A stretch of DNA of 50,771 bases from Candidatus Pacearchaeota archaeon. Lineage in GTDB: Archaea; Nanobdellota; Nanobdellia; Pacearchaeales; GW2011-AR1. The stretch's first letter is position 1, and every line of letters starts with the position of its first letter. The notes below the pieces were generated by a model. That model was not told where the DNA came from and did no database searches. It saw only the letters and a list, made by a program, of their open reading frames with translations. Below, one piece after another: positions 1-6,866 of the stretch. A program made the position numbers and the translations under genes. Location: positions 1 to 50,771 of the forward strand of contig NZBT01000012.1 in NCBI GenBank assembly GCA_002688015.1, written 5' to 3'.

Positions 1-2
1 AA

Positions 3-50
3 AGTCCGTATTGGAATAAACCCAGAGTGAGAAAAATCAAGAAGAAATAA
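3..50 (+). CDS. 3' end of a gene entering from the left edge
   Basis: Frame 3 reads SPYWNKPRVRKIKKK and ends in TAA at 48-50, followed at once by a T-run (51-57) that would suit an archaeal terminator. The very basic tail would fit a ribosomal or other RNA-binding protein, and the next genes are ribosomal, but fifteen codons are too few to name a family. Confidence 0.4.
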   Translation, partial: SPYWNKPRVRKIKKK

Positions 51-104
51 TTTTTTTAGCTAAAATAGCTCCCGCTTACTTAACAATGCATAACACTGGA
101 AAGT

Positions 105-234
105 TTTAAATACCCTGATTTTGAATGATAACTAATCGACTTGAAAAAGTTGATAACCCTAACTTTACAAAGTTAGAAACTAAACCAATGAAGTGCAAAT
201 CTCTCGGGATTTGAATTCAAACACGGAGGTCACA
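105..234 (+). promoter_or_regulatory. Promoter and long structured leader of the L7Ae gene
   Basis: TTTAAATA at 105-112 predicts a transcript start near 134, leaving a leader of about 100 nt where most genes here look leaderless. It contains CTAACTTT/AAAGTTAG (159-176), a competing AAAGTT/AACTTT pairing (146-151 with 161-166), a CAAATC/GATTTG hairpin (196-213) and an SD-like GGAGGT just before the start at 235. Archaeal L7Ae is known to repress its own mRNA through a leader kink-turn. I could not identify a convincing kink-turn by eye. Confidence 0.5.
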
Positions 235-564
235 ATGGTTGACTTCTACAGTATTGTTGAAAAAGCAAGAAAAACAGGAAAAATCGATAAAGGCACGAAT
301 GAAGCGACAAAAGCAGTCGAACTTGGAGTTGCGAAGCTAGTTGTTTATGCGGCTGATGTTGAACCAAAAGAAATTGTACAGCATTTCCCTGCTTTATGTA
401 AGGAAAAAGGAATTCCTTGCGTTGAAGTTGATAGCAAAGAAAAACTTGGAGTTGCCGTAGGCATTCCAGTTAGTTCTGCAGCAGTTGCAGTTGTTCAGGC
501 TGGGGAATCTGAGAAAGACATAGCCAACATTAAAGAAGAAGAAGCAGAAGAAGCTGCAGAATAG
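235..564 (+). CDS. rpl7ae: Ribosomal protein L7Ae (kink-turn binding)
   Basis: A 109-aa protein with the L7Ae family layout: KGTNEATKAVELG near the N-terminus, then VVYAADVEPKEIVQHFPALC and GVAVGIPVSSAAVAV. L7Ae binds kink-turns in 23S rRNA and in box C/D, box H/ACA and RNase P RNAs. The ORF track begins at 193, but those fourteen extra residues are not family-like; the ATG at 235 follows GGAGGTCACA and begins MVDFYS. The acidic Glu/Ala tail is common in the family. It heads the usual archaeal L7Ae-S28e-L24e order. Confidence 0.93.
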   Translation: MVDFYSIVEKARKTGKIDKGTNEATKAVELGVAKLVVYAADVEPKEIVQHFPALCKEKGIPCVEVDSKEKLGVAVGIPVSSAAVAVVQAGESEKDIANIKEEEAEEAAE

Positions 565-605
565 GCTAAACTTTAGAAAAGTTTAATCAAATAGGAATAA
601 ACAAA

Positions 606-905
606 ATGGCAAAGCAACAAAAAATCAAGGATAAGACTGGGGAAGGAAAGGAAAGTTCTAAAAGTCTTTCTGGAAGAGAAGTGGTTAATGCTCTTGTAGA
701 GAGTTTTGTTGGAAGAACAGGAGCGAGGGGAGAGGTTACACAAGTTATTGTTAAAATTCTATCAGGAAGAAATGAGAGTAGAAGTATGAGAAGAAATGTT
801 AAAGGCCCTGTGAAGATTGGAGATTTACTTACATTAAGAGAAACAGAAATTGAAGCCCAGAGATTGAGGGGAAACAGGGGCGGCGGTAGAGGCAGGGGAA
901 GTTAA
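606..905 (+). CDS. rps28e: Small ribosomal subunit protein S28e
   Basis: This 99-aa protein carries the S28e core, with VGRTGARGEVTQV followed by RNVKGPVKIGDLLTL and the REAR-like ETEIEAQRLR. S28e is an OB-fold protein of the 30S platform near the mRNA exit. The core is preceded by about 25 lysine-rich residues and followed by a short Gly/Arg tail, so it is longer than the usual 65-75 aa. It lies 41 bp after L7Ae and 1 bp before the next ORF, consistent with one operon. Confidence 0.93.
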   Translation: MAKQQKIKDKTGEGKESSKSLSGREVVNALVESFVGRTGARGEVTQVIVKILSGRNESRSMRRNVKGPVKIGDLLTLRETEIEAQRLRGNRGGGRGRGS

Positions 906-906
906 A

Positions 907-1200
907 ATGGGAGAAATAACTATTGATGGAGTAGTCGGAAGAGAGATTATATTAGGTGGGGAAGAAGCTTGGCCTTATGATGGAACCCTAAGTTTTAATG
1001 GAAATTCAGATGGATGTATTATTCTTGGAGATCATGGAAGAGATCATGGAGAAATAGTTATCGATACAGAGGTTGAGGGTGTTAGATATGCTGATGGAGA
1101 AGTAAGTAATAGAGCTGAAGGGGAGTTGACGATTAATGGAAAAATAGACAGGTGTGTAGTTATTACAGGCCATGGCTTAACCGAGGGTGAAAATGCCTAA
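907..1200 (+). CDS. Unknown protein inserted between S28e and L24e
   Basis: A 97-aa ORF starting 1 bp after the S28e stop and overlapping the L24e start by 8 bp, so it is probably translated as part of the ribosomal operon. The sequence is rich in Gly, Ile and Val with alternating strands (EITIDGVVGREIILGG, GELTINGKIDRCVVITG), suggesting an all-beta fold. It contains the paired phrase GDHGRDHGEIVID. Codon use matches its neighbours, with AGA for Arg and GGA for Gly. I do not recognise the family. S28e and L24e are normally adjacent in archaea, so this is an insertion. Confidence 0.75.
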   Translation: MGEITIDGVVGREIILGGEEAWPYDGTLSFNGNSDGCIILGDHGRDHGEIVIDTEVEGVRYADGEVSNRAEGELTINGKIDRCVVITGHGLTEGENA

Positions 1201-1456
1201 ATGTGTATTTTGTGGAAAAGATGAATTGAGCTTTAAAGGAACTCATTTAGTTCTAAATGAAGGAAGTGTATTATACTTTTGTTCTAGTAAATGTCAGAAG
1301 AATGCAAGGAAATTAAAGAGAGATAAGAGAAAGGTTAGATGGTCTGAAGCTTTCCATGAAACAAGAGAAAAAGCTAGAGTAAGAGCAGAAGCAAAGAAAG
1401 AATCTGAGAAAGAAGTTAAGGAAGAGAAAAAAGAAGTGAAGAAAAAGAAGAAATGA
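1193..1456 (+). CDS. rpl24e: Large ribosomal subunit protein L24e
   Basis: An 87-aa protein with the L24e zinc finger: CVFCGKDE near the N-terminus and YFCSSKCQKN about 25 residues later give the C-x2-C ... C-x3-C ligands. KVRWSEAFHETREKA and a long Lys/Glu-rich tail follow. I chose the ATG at 1193 (MPKCVF) over the GTG two codons upstream because family members begin just before the first Cys pair. It is the last gene of the cluster and converges with a minus-strand gene 2 bp beyond. Confidence 0.92.
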   Translation: MPKCVFCGKDELSFKGTHLVLNEGSVLYFCSSKCQKNARKLKRDKRKVRWSEAFHETREKARVRAEAKKESEKEVKEEKKEVKKKKK

Positions 1457-1458
1457 TT

Positions 1459-1707
1459 CTATTGTGAGTTTTCTCTAAAATATCTTTGTAATTCTGGCCT
1501 GTCCATTACACCATTACGATTTGTGTCATAATCTCTTAACATTGCTGCTGATTTGTTTAAGGCATCTGCTCTTTTTTGTTCTCCTTGGCTAATAAGTGAA
1601 AGACCGAATCCCCCTCCTAGACATACTCCAAGAACTATTACTAGGGAGTTTTCTAGAATTACGCTGCTTTTTTTTCGTGGTGTACTTTCTGTAGGGGGAA
1701 GTTCCAT
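1459..1707 (-). CDS. Small membrane protein with an EF-hand-like loop
   Basis: An 82-aa protein when started at the ATG at 1707. It has a membrane segment (SLVIVLGVCLGGGFGLSLI) and a C-terminal EF-hand type loop, DYDTNRNGVMDRPEL, with Asp/Asn at the calcium-ligand positions and a Glu at position 14. The ORF track begins at 1764, but a TATA box (TTTATAAA, 1729-1736 minus strand) lies inside that extension and about 26 bp before 1707, predicting a leaderless start there. A single loop without a partner makes calcium binding uncertain. Confidence 0.65.
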   Translation of the reverse strand: MELPPTESTPRKKSSVILENSLVIVLGVCLGGGFGLSLISQGEQKRADALNKSAAMLRDYDTNRNGVMDRPELQRYFRENSQ

Positions 1708-1770
1708 GATTTTTTTATTAGAAAGGATTTTATAAATGTTTTGGGCTTTAAGCCCTTTCTTCATATTCGT

Positions 1771-2025
1771 TTAGCCAATCTTCTCTAACTGCATAAATTT
1801 CTCCATTCCAAGCATCATTTCCCATTCTTGGCGATTCTGGAGGAAACCAAGCTCCTTCTTGAATCCCTGCCAATCTTCGAAAGTCCAACGATCTTCTGGA
1901 AGTATAATGCCTCCTGTTTTTGCTTGAACTACAATGTATCCTTCAGCAGGAGATCCAATTGAAACTATATGGCTTTGATTATTTTCTCGTTCAGTTATTC
2001 TTTCTAATCCGATTTCATTTTCCAT
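1771..2025 (-). CDS. Hypothetical 84-aa protein
   Basis: I do not recognise this soluble protein. It begins MENEIGLERITEREN and has GYIVVQAKTGGIILPEDRW in the middle and a Met/Gln/Glu-rich C-terminus. CTTAAAAAC on the minus strand about 28 bp upstream of the ATG is a plausible TATA box for a leaderless mRNA. It is divergent from the gene set at 2260-2779, with the GTCCGA direct repeats in between, so the two sides may share control. Confidence 0.6.
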   Translation of the reverse strand: MENEIGLERITERENNQSHIVSIGSPAEGYIVVQAKTGGIILPEDRWTFEDWQGFKKELGFLQNRQEWEMMLGMEKFMQLEKIG

Positions 2026-2075
2026 AAAAAATCTATTAGGAATCTGTTTTTAAGTCTTTCTTTTAACAGAACACA

Positions 2076-2164
2076 GTCCGAATAAATCCAATACGTCCGA
2101 TAACTTTTAGTTCTGTCCGAGAAGTGTCCGAATAAAGAGGCTTTGTGTATAAAGTCTGAATAAA
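2076..2164. repeat. Five direct repeats of a GTCCGAATAAA-type motif
   Basis: Five related motifs lie in 89 bp: GTCCGAATAAA (2076), GTCCGATAA (2095), GTCCGAGAA (2115), GTCCGAATAAA (2126) and GTCTGAATAAA (2154). Two are identical over 11 bases and the others differ by one to three. They lie between divergent promoters for the genes at 1771-2025 and 2260-2538. Short same-strand repeats suit a ribbon-helix-helix regulator, and one is encoded at 2540. They could also be iterons of a resident element. Confidence 0.55.
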
Positions 2165-2259
2165 GGCTTACTTTTTGCACAGAATTAAACGACCGTTTTA
2201 TTTGATTTCAGAACGTGTATAAAACTCTTTCTCCTCAGTAGAATAACAAAAGAGGAAAA

Positions 2260-2538
2260 ATGGCATTAGATCCAACTGTATTCGCGGGGCTTTTAGGAGG
2301 AATTGGAGGTTTAACAAGAGGTGTCGTTGGTTTATTGAAGGCTATGTCTTTACGAAGGAGAGTTCTATGGGTTATTATGCAATTACTGTGGTTGTGGCAA
2401 TTATTATAGGAATATTTGTGGGGATTATTTTTGACTTTGATCCTAGACTCTCACTATTAGCAGGTTATGCAGGAACAGATATTCTTGAAGGGATATAGGT
2501 CTTTCAAAGTTGATAAGGTATATGTGAGAAAGAAGTAA
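2260..2538 (+). pseudogene. Small membrane-protein gene broken by two compensating frameshifts
   Basis: From the ATG at 2260 the frame reads MALDPTVFAGLLGGIGGLTRG, then hits a stop near 2409. A second frame (ATG 2367) gives MGYYAITVVVAIIIGIFVGI, continues through DFDPRLSLLAGYAGTDILEG and stops near 2499. The first frame then resumes as YRSFKVDKVYVRKK and ends at 2538. Spliced, they make one coherent protein of about 93 aa with a membrane helix, so the gene probably suffered a one-base loss near 2340 and a one-base gain near 2490. Holin-like proteins have this size and look, but I cannot name the family. A TATA box lies near 2216-2223. Confidence 0.55.
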
Positions 2539-2539
2539 A

Positions 2540-2779
2540 ATGACAAAGTTAACAATCCATTTAGATGAACCCATCTTTAATATTATAAAGAAACGAGCTA
2601 AGAAAAATCTTCTAACTTCAAGAGAACAAATAGAAGATATTGTTCGACGTTCTGCAGTTTCTTATAAAAACCAAGACAAGCTATCAGCGCTTAAGCCAGA
2701 TGATAAATTGATTGCTGTTTTTTCTAGAGAGAATCGTGGTAGGAAGCCGAAGAAGAAAAAGAAAGGAAAGAAGAAGTAA
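2540..2779 (+). CDS. Ribbon-helix-helix-like DNA-binding protein
   Basis: A 79-aa protein whose N-terminus (TKLTIHLDEPIFNIIKKRAKKN) fits a beta strand followed by the first helix of the ribbon-helix-helix fold; a second helix with SREQIEDIVRRSA follows. The tail is extremely basic (GRKPKKKKKGKKK). Such proteins bind short repeated operators as dimers. Its ATG directly follows the preceding broken frame (1 bp gap), so the two were probably co-transcribed, and the upstream GTCCGA repeats are a candidate operator. Confidence 0.65.
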   Translation: MTKLTIHLDEPIFNIIKKRAKKNLLTSREQIEDIVRRSAVSYKNQDKLSALKPDDKLIAVFSRENRGRKPKKKKKGKKK

Positions 2780-2866
2780 ATTTTCTGTTTTTTATTCCTG
2801 TAACTTAGTTCCATTCGAAAACTATTGCAAAAGGGTAACTAATGTAGTCACTTCTTTCTGAGAACA

Positions 2867-2885
2867 GTTTTATCGACGGTAAAAC
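2867..2885. promoter_or_regulatory. Palindrome upstream of the first surface-protein promoter
   Basis: GTTTTATCGACGGTAAAAC is a near-perfect palindrome ending 53 bp before the TATA box at 2939. Related sequences occur at 4297-4312 and 13475-13491, also near promoters, so it is a candidate operator for a shared regulator. Confidence 0.4.
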
Positions 2886-2938
2886 GTGTTCATTAATTCA
2901 TAGTAATATCAAAAATGTTGCGTTGAAGTGAAAGAGTC

Positions 2939-3048
2939 TTTAAATAGAAAACTCAGTAAGACAATTCATGGAGTCTTTGAGGTGCGCAAAAGAGAACATG
3001 AATTACAGCTACAATTATTTAATATTCCCAACAAATGAAAGGAGGTTA
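2939..3048 (+). promoter_or_regulatory. Promoter, 5' hairpin and strong SD of the first surface gene
   Basis: TTTAAATA at 2939-2946 predicts a start near 2967. AATTCATG (2963-2970) pairs with CATGAATT (2997-3004), and an inner TCTTTG/CAAAAGA stem extends the hairpin, so the mRNA would begin with a stem-loop. The leader ends in AAAGGAGGT (near 3038-3046), a strong ribosome binding site and unusual in this mostly leaderless window. Confidence 0.5.
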
Positions 3049-3060
3049 ATATAGATAAAA

Positions 3061-4170
3061 ATGAATAATAAAATTTTAAGTTTATCAGTAATGGCTTTAC
3101 TTGTGCTTTCTGTATTGCCTCTAGTAATTGCTGACGGAACTGATGTTGATGGAGGAATTGATGTTGATATTGGACATGAAAATCCACCCGTTATCTGTAA
3201 AGATAATACAAATAGATCTTGGTATCCAAACGATCAGACAATAAAGACTGCGGATTATTACGGAACTCCGGATACAAGCTCTTGTAGTGGTCAGTATTTT
3301 GACGTTCCTTTAAGAGGAGATTATGTCTTTGGAGGAGAAACAGTAACATACTGTGTTTATGCAGGAGATGATGATGGAGATGATAACATTGAAGATGTTA
3401 CTCTATTCGCTGATGGAGTTGCTGTTGGAAATTGTGCGGTTGTTATAGCTAATCCAAATCCAGCAACAGATCTTGGTAGTTTTGATTGTAATCCAGCAGA
3501 TCTTACAGATTTAGTTTCTGGGGATGGAAACATCTATGCTTGTACATTAACTGTACAAAATGGATGGACTGGAGATAAGTTAATCACTGTTAAAGCAACT
3601 GACGAAGAAGCTCACACAGCAGAATCAAACTCTGATATGTTAACAACAAACCCTGATTTATCTGTTACATTAACAGGATCAGTTTCATTCGGAACTGTTG
3701 AAGAAGGAGATGAAGTTACATCTAACACAGTATTCTTGAACAACGTTGGAAGTAATGGAGTTGTAATGGATATGTATATTGGATCTGACGATTATTTCAC
3801 AGACCCAACTACAGGAACAGCAGTTTGTGCTAACGATAATGGTGTTACAACAAACGGTATCCATCATGGACAGTTTAGTTACTATGCCACAAAAGGATCA
3901 GTTGATTCAGGAAGTAACGATAACCTATTCCCAGGACTTGGAGAGAGTACTCTTCCAAATGATTGTGTAGCAAATCTTGATGAATATACAAATATGACTT
4001 CCTATTCAGGAGATATTGAAGACGATTGTAGAATCATCAATCACGCTTTGGACACATCATTGCTAACACAAGGACAATCTATGTCTTTGACATTCCAGTT
4101 AAATGTTCCAGATACATGTGAGGGATCATTCTCTGATGGTAGCTTCCACTTTACAGGAAGAGTAGTTTAA
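3061..4170 (+). CDS. Secreted surface-type protein, paralog A
   Basis: A 369-aa protein with a signal peptide (LSLSVMALLVLSVLPLVIADG), an Asp/Gly-rich mature start, an N-terminal domain with NRSWYPNDQTIKTADYY, and a C-terminal domain starting DLSVTLTGSVSFGTVEEGDE. It has about ten scattered Cys, suggesting disulfides, and ends in the exposed strand HFTGRVV with no membrane anchor. Copy B (4475-5590) is closely similar throughout. The strong SD, structured leader and T-rich terminator suggest high expression. An S-layer or other abundant secreted structural protein is plausible, but I recognise no named family. Confidence 0.8.
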   Translation: MNNKILSLSVMALLVLSVLPLVIADGTDVDGGIDVDIGHENPPVICKDNTNRSWYPNDQTIKTADYYGTPDTSSCSGQYFDVPLRGDYVFGGETVTYCVYAGDDDGDDNIEDVTLFADGVAVGNCAVVIANPNPATDLGSFDCNPADLTDLVSGDGNIYACTLTVQNGWTGDKLITVKATDEEAHTAESNSDMLTTNPDLSVTLTGSVSFGTVEEGDEVTSNTVFLNNVGSNGVVMDMYIGSDDYFTDPTTGTAVCANDNGVTTNGIHHGQFSYYATKGSVDSGSNDNLFPGLGESTLPNDCVANLDEYTNMTSYSGDIEDDCRIINHALDTSLLTQGQSMSLTFQLNVPDTCEGSFSDGSFHFTGRVV

Positions 4171-4178
4171 TTCCAAAT

Positions 4179-4215
4179 TTGTTTTTTAATTTTTCTTTTT
4201 TTCTTTTCTTTTTTG
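4179..4215 (+). terminator. T-rich terminator after paralog A
   Basis: Nine bases after the stop codon comes a stretch of about 37 nt that is nearly all T, with runs of six and seven T. Oligo-T tracts are the usual archaeal termination signal. Confidence 0.6.
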
Positions 4216-4296
4216 AGATTGAGTTTCGTATGCTTTACTTAATCTTTAATTAGAGATTTTTACAAATCTCTTTATTTCTCTCTTGGCGAGAGGTGC

Positions 4297-4312
4297 GTTT
4301 GTCGAGGATAAC
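4297..4312. promoter_or_regulatory. Degenerate copy of the shared palindrome
   Basis: GTTTGTCGAGGATAAC matches GTTTATCGACGATAAAC apart from two substitutions and one missing A. It ends 55 bp before the TATA box of paralog B, nearly the same spacing as the palindrome before paralog A (53 bp). That matched placement is the main support. Confidence 0.35.
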
Positions 4313-4367
4313 ACTGTTAATCTTAGTTTTTAATTACTTAAAATTAATGAAAAAATATCATCAAGCT

Positions 4368-4463
4368 TTATATAACTGTTTTCCTTTTGTTTTTTACTAG
4401 AGGCGATATATGGAGTTAGTAAATCTGTTACTATCCTATATCTTGTAAAAATATGAAAGGAGG
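4368..4463 (+). promoter_or_regulatory. Promoter, 5' hairpin and SD of the second surface gene
   Basis: TTTATATAA at 4368-4376 predicts a start near 4397. A stem-loop at 4405-4442 pairs GATATA-GGA-TAGTAA with TTACTA-TCC-TATATC around an ATCTG loop, with small bulges. AAAGGAGGT at 4456-4464 is the SD. The stem sequence is unrelated to that of paralog A although the position is the same. Confidence 0.5.
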
Positions 4464-4474
4464 TTTTGATAATC

Positions 4475-5590
4475 ATGAATAGAATTTTAAGTTTATCAGT
4501 GATGGCTTTGCTTGTGTTTTCTGTTATAGCGATTGTGCCATTGGTGATTGCTGAAGGAGCTGATGTTGACGGAGGTGTTGATGTTGGCGTAGATAGTGAT
4601 GATGAGCCAGTTGTGTGTCAAGATAGTACACAAAGATCTTGGTATCCAAACGATCAGACAATAAAGACTGCAGAGATTTATGCTTCTGGACCTACACCAG
4701 ATACTAACGATTATGGTGCTAGTTTTTATGATGTTCCTGCTAGAGGAAGTTATGTGTTCGCAGGAGAAACAATAACTTACTATGTTTATGCAGCTCATGA
4801 AAGCGGAAAGGAGAACATAGAAGATGTTACTTTAACAAAAGATGGAGTTGGAGTTGGAAATTGTGCAGTTATTAATGATACTGTGGATCCAGCAACGGAT
4901 TTAGATGAATTTAGCTGTAATCCAGCAGATCTTGATGATCTTGATTCCAATGATGGAGACATCTATGCTTGTGTTCTTGTAGTACAAGGAGGATGGTCTG
5001 GAAGTGCTGAGATCTCTGTTGAAGTTGTTGATGAGGATGGAAATGTTGGACAGTTAGGTAGTTCTGACTTATTAACTATGAATCCTGATCTGAGTGTGAC
5101 TCTGACTGGGAGCGTTAGTTTTGGAACTGTTGAAGAAGGAGATACTGTTACATCCAATTCTGTGTTCTTGAATAATGTTGGATCTGAAGGAGTGGTAATG
5201 GATATGTATATTGGATCTGACGATTATTTCACAGACCCAAGTGGAGGAACAGCAGTATGTGCTAATGATAATGGTGTTACAACAAATGGTATTCACTTTG
5301 GACAGTTTAGTTACTATGCTACAAAAGGATCAGTTGATTCTGGAGATAATGATGGAGTCTTCTTTGGATTGGGTACAATAGATTGTATAGCAAATTCAGA
5401 TGAATATACTAATTTGACATCCTACTCAGGAGATCTTGATGATGATTGTAGAATTATTAATCATCTTGAAGAAGGATCATTGCTAACACAAGGACAGTCA
5501 ATGTCATTGACATTCCAGTTAGACGTTCCAGATACATGTGAGGGGTCATTCACAGATGGAAAGTTCCACTTTACAGGAAGAGTAGTTTAA
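4475..5590 (+). CDS. Secreted surface-type protein, paralog B
   Basis: A 371-aa protein with signal peptide LSLSVMALLVFSVIAIVPLVIA. It shares long blocks with paralog A, including QRSWYPNDQTIKTAE, DLSVTLTGSVSFGTVEEGD, VVMDMYIGSDDYFTDP and the C-terminal HFTGRVV. The track begins at a TTG (4466), but the ATG at 4475 sits at good SD spacing and aligns with the start of paralog A. The most divergent blocks are residues about 70-130, which may be the exposed, faster-evolving part. It is a tandem duplicate with its own promoter and terminator, allowing separate control. Confidence 0.82.
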   Translation: MNRILSLSVMALLVFSVIAIVPLVIAEGADVDGGVDVGVDSDDEPVVCQDSTQRSWYPNDQTIKTAEIYASGPTPDTNDYGASFYDVPARGSYVFAGETITYYVYAAHESGKENIEDVTLTKDGVGVGNCAVINDTVDPATDLDEFSCNPADLDDLDSNDGDIYACVLVVQGGWSGSAEISVEVVDEDGNVGQLGSSDLLTMNPDLSVTLTGSVSFGTVEEGDTVTSNSVFLNNVGSEGVVMDMYIGSDDYFTDPSGGTAVCANDNGVTTNGIHFGQFSYYATKGSVDSGDNDGVFFGLGTIDCIANSDEYTNLTSYSGDLDDDCRIINHLEEGSLLTQGQSMSLTFQLDVPDTCEGSFTDGKFHFTGRVV

Positions 5591-5657
5591 ACAGAAGTTT
5601 TTATTTTCTTTTTTATTTTTCTTCTTCTGTTTTTCTTTTTTATTTTAATTTTTGTTT
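5591..5657 (+). terminator. Hairpin and T-rich terminator after paralog B
   Basis: ACAGAAG (5591-5597), directly after the stop, pairs with CTTCTGT (5624-5630), enclosing a T-rich loop. More T-rich sequence follows to about 5657. Confidence 0.55.
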
Positions 5658-5719
5658 GAATTTTATAAGTTGTTTTGTAGTATAGAGATGTTTATAATTG
5701 GAAGGAGAGTAGAAATATC

Positions 5720-6169
5720 ATGAAAAAAGAGTTAATGCTTTTTGTTTTGGCTGTTTATGTGATTGGGATTTTGGGAAGTGTTTCTGCTAGCGGAATTGGA
5801 GGAGGATTGGGAATTCAGTTAGAAGTTACATCTTCAGATGATAATGGAGGAGATGATGATCCTGTTGATTCCAATGATGAGGACGATGATGAAGATGATG
5901 ATTCTGGAGAGGACGATGAGAATGAGGATGAAGATGATTTTTCTGTGAGTTCCGATGGGGATGGGAGCGTTATCTTGAGAGAAGAGAGTTTGAATATTTA
6001 TGAAAGCAATGTTGCTGAAACAAAGATTGTTCTTAATAGGAACCTTGTTGGGGAAGAGGAAATAGATCCAAAGATTATATTGGGATTTGCAATTGTCGAT
6101 ATTGTCGCGTTGATATTTTTTATTATTGTAATGGTTAAGTTTTTGAAAGCTGAGGAAAAGCGTAATTAG
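5720..6169 (+). CDS. Acidic secreted protein with C-terminal membrane anchor
   Basis: A 149-aa protein: signal peptide (MLFVLAVYVIGILGSVSAS), a Gly-rich start, about 40 residues that are almost entirely Asp/Glu (around 45-80), a short neutral domain, and a C-terminal helix (IILGFAIVDIVALIFFIIVMV) with a basic cytoplasmic end. This predicts a small type I surface protein with a strongly negative outer face. An SD (GGAAGGAGAG) precedes the ATG and a TATA-like TTTTATAAG lies near 5662. It opens a run of surface genes on the same strand. No family recognised. Confidence 0.7.
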   Translation: MKKELMLFVLAVYVIGILGSVSASGIGGGLGIQLEVTSSDDNGGDDDPVDSNDEDDDEDDDSGEDDENEDEDDFSVSSDGDGSVILREESLNIYESNVAETKIVLNRNLVGEEEIDPKIILGFAIVDIVALIFFIIVMVKFLKAEEKRN

Positions 6170-6281
6170 AAAGTAGCACTATTTTCATTGTCTTAGCATA
6201 GTTATATTCTAAGAGAGGTTATTAAAAAGATTGTTTTGGAGATGCTACAATACTTATAAAGAGAATACCTCTCACTTTGCA

Positions 6282-6866
6282 ATGACAAAAAAGGTAATAC
6301 TGTCATTGATTTTGGCATTACTGATTGTTCCTACTGTGTTTGCAGCTTTAACTGCAACCATTGGAAATCCAAGAATGGTTTTATATCACAATATTTCATC
6401 TGGGGAAATATTAGAATTTGAGAATTCTGTTACTGTTGATAATAAGAATGATTTTGATGTTATTATTAATATTGATCCTGCTGGAGTTTGGGAAGATAAG
6501 ATTACTGTTTCAGAGCCAGAGTTTGTAATGCCTGCTGGGGAAAGAAGGCCAGTTACATATACTGTTAAAATTGATGAAGCTGGATATTTTGAAGGAGATG
6601 TTATTGTTTCCTTTTCAGGAGGAAATGAGACCAATACTCTTTCATTAGCTCAAGAGCTTGTTGTAATTGCTTCAGATTCTAATGCCTCTGGTTTAGGAAA
6701 TGAGAATGGAGGGCTGGGAGCAGGAATTATTATTTCAATTGTAGCTCTTGTTATCTTATTGATCTTGATTGCGATTTTAGCTAATAGAGAGAAGAAAGGG
6801 AAGAAAGGGAAGAAAGGGAAGAAAGGGAAAGGAAACGGGAATAAGTCGGGGGGAAAGAAGAAATGA
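6282..6866 (+). CDS. Secreted beta-rich protein with C-terminal anchor and lysine tail
   Basis: A 194-aa protein. TTATAAA at 6254-6260 lies about 26 bp before the ATG at 6282, so I prefer this leaderless start (MTKKVILSLILALLIVPTVFA, a clean signal peptide) over the track start at 6231. The outer domain (about 20-135) looks Ig-like: FENSVTVDNKNDFDVIINI, RRPVTYTVKIDEAGYFEGDVIV. Then comes the helix GAGIIISIVALVILLILIAIL and a cytoplasmic tail of repeated GKK units. NEW1/NPCBM-type archaeal surface proteins look similar, but no family is certain. Confidence 0.72.
   Translation: MTKKVILSLILALLIVPTVFAALTATIGNPRMVLYHNISSGEILEFENSVTVDNKNDFDVIINIDPAGVWEDKITVSEPEFVMPAGERRPVTYTVKIDEAGYFEGDVIVSFSGGNETNTLSLAQELVVIASDSNASGLGNENGGLGAGIIISIVALVILLILIAILANREKKGKKGKKGKKGKGNGNKSGGKKK

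Noticed and set aside
1743-1755. GGGCTTTAAGCCC palindrome as a terminator for the 1771-2025 gene
   Set aside because: On the minus strand it is followed by AAAA rather than a T run and it sits just upstream of the next promoter, so termination is not supported.
6791-6835. Tandem GGGAAGAAA-type repeat resembling a minisatellite
   Set aside because: It encodes the repeated Gly-Lys-Lys tail of the membrane protein at 6282-6866 and stays in frame, so it needs no separate explanation.
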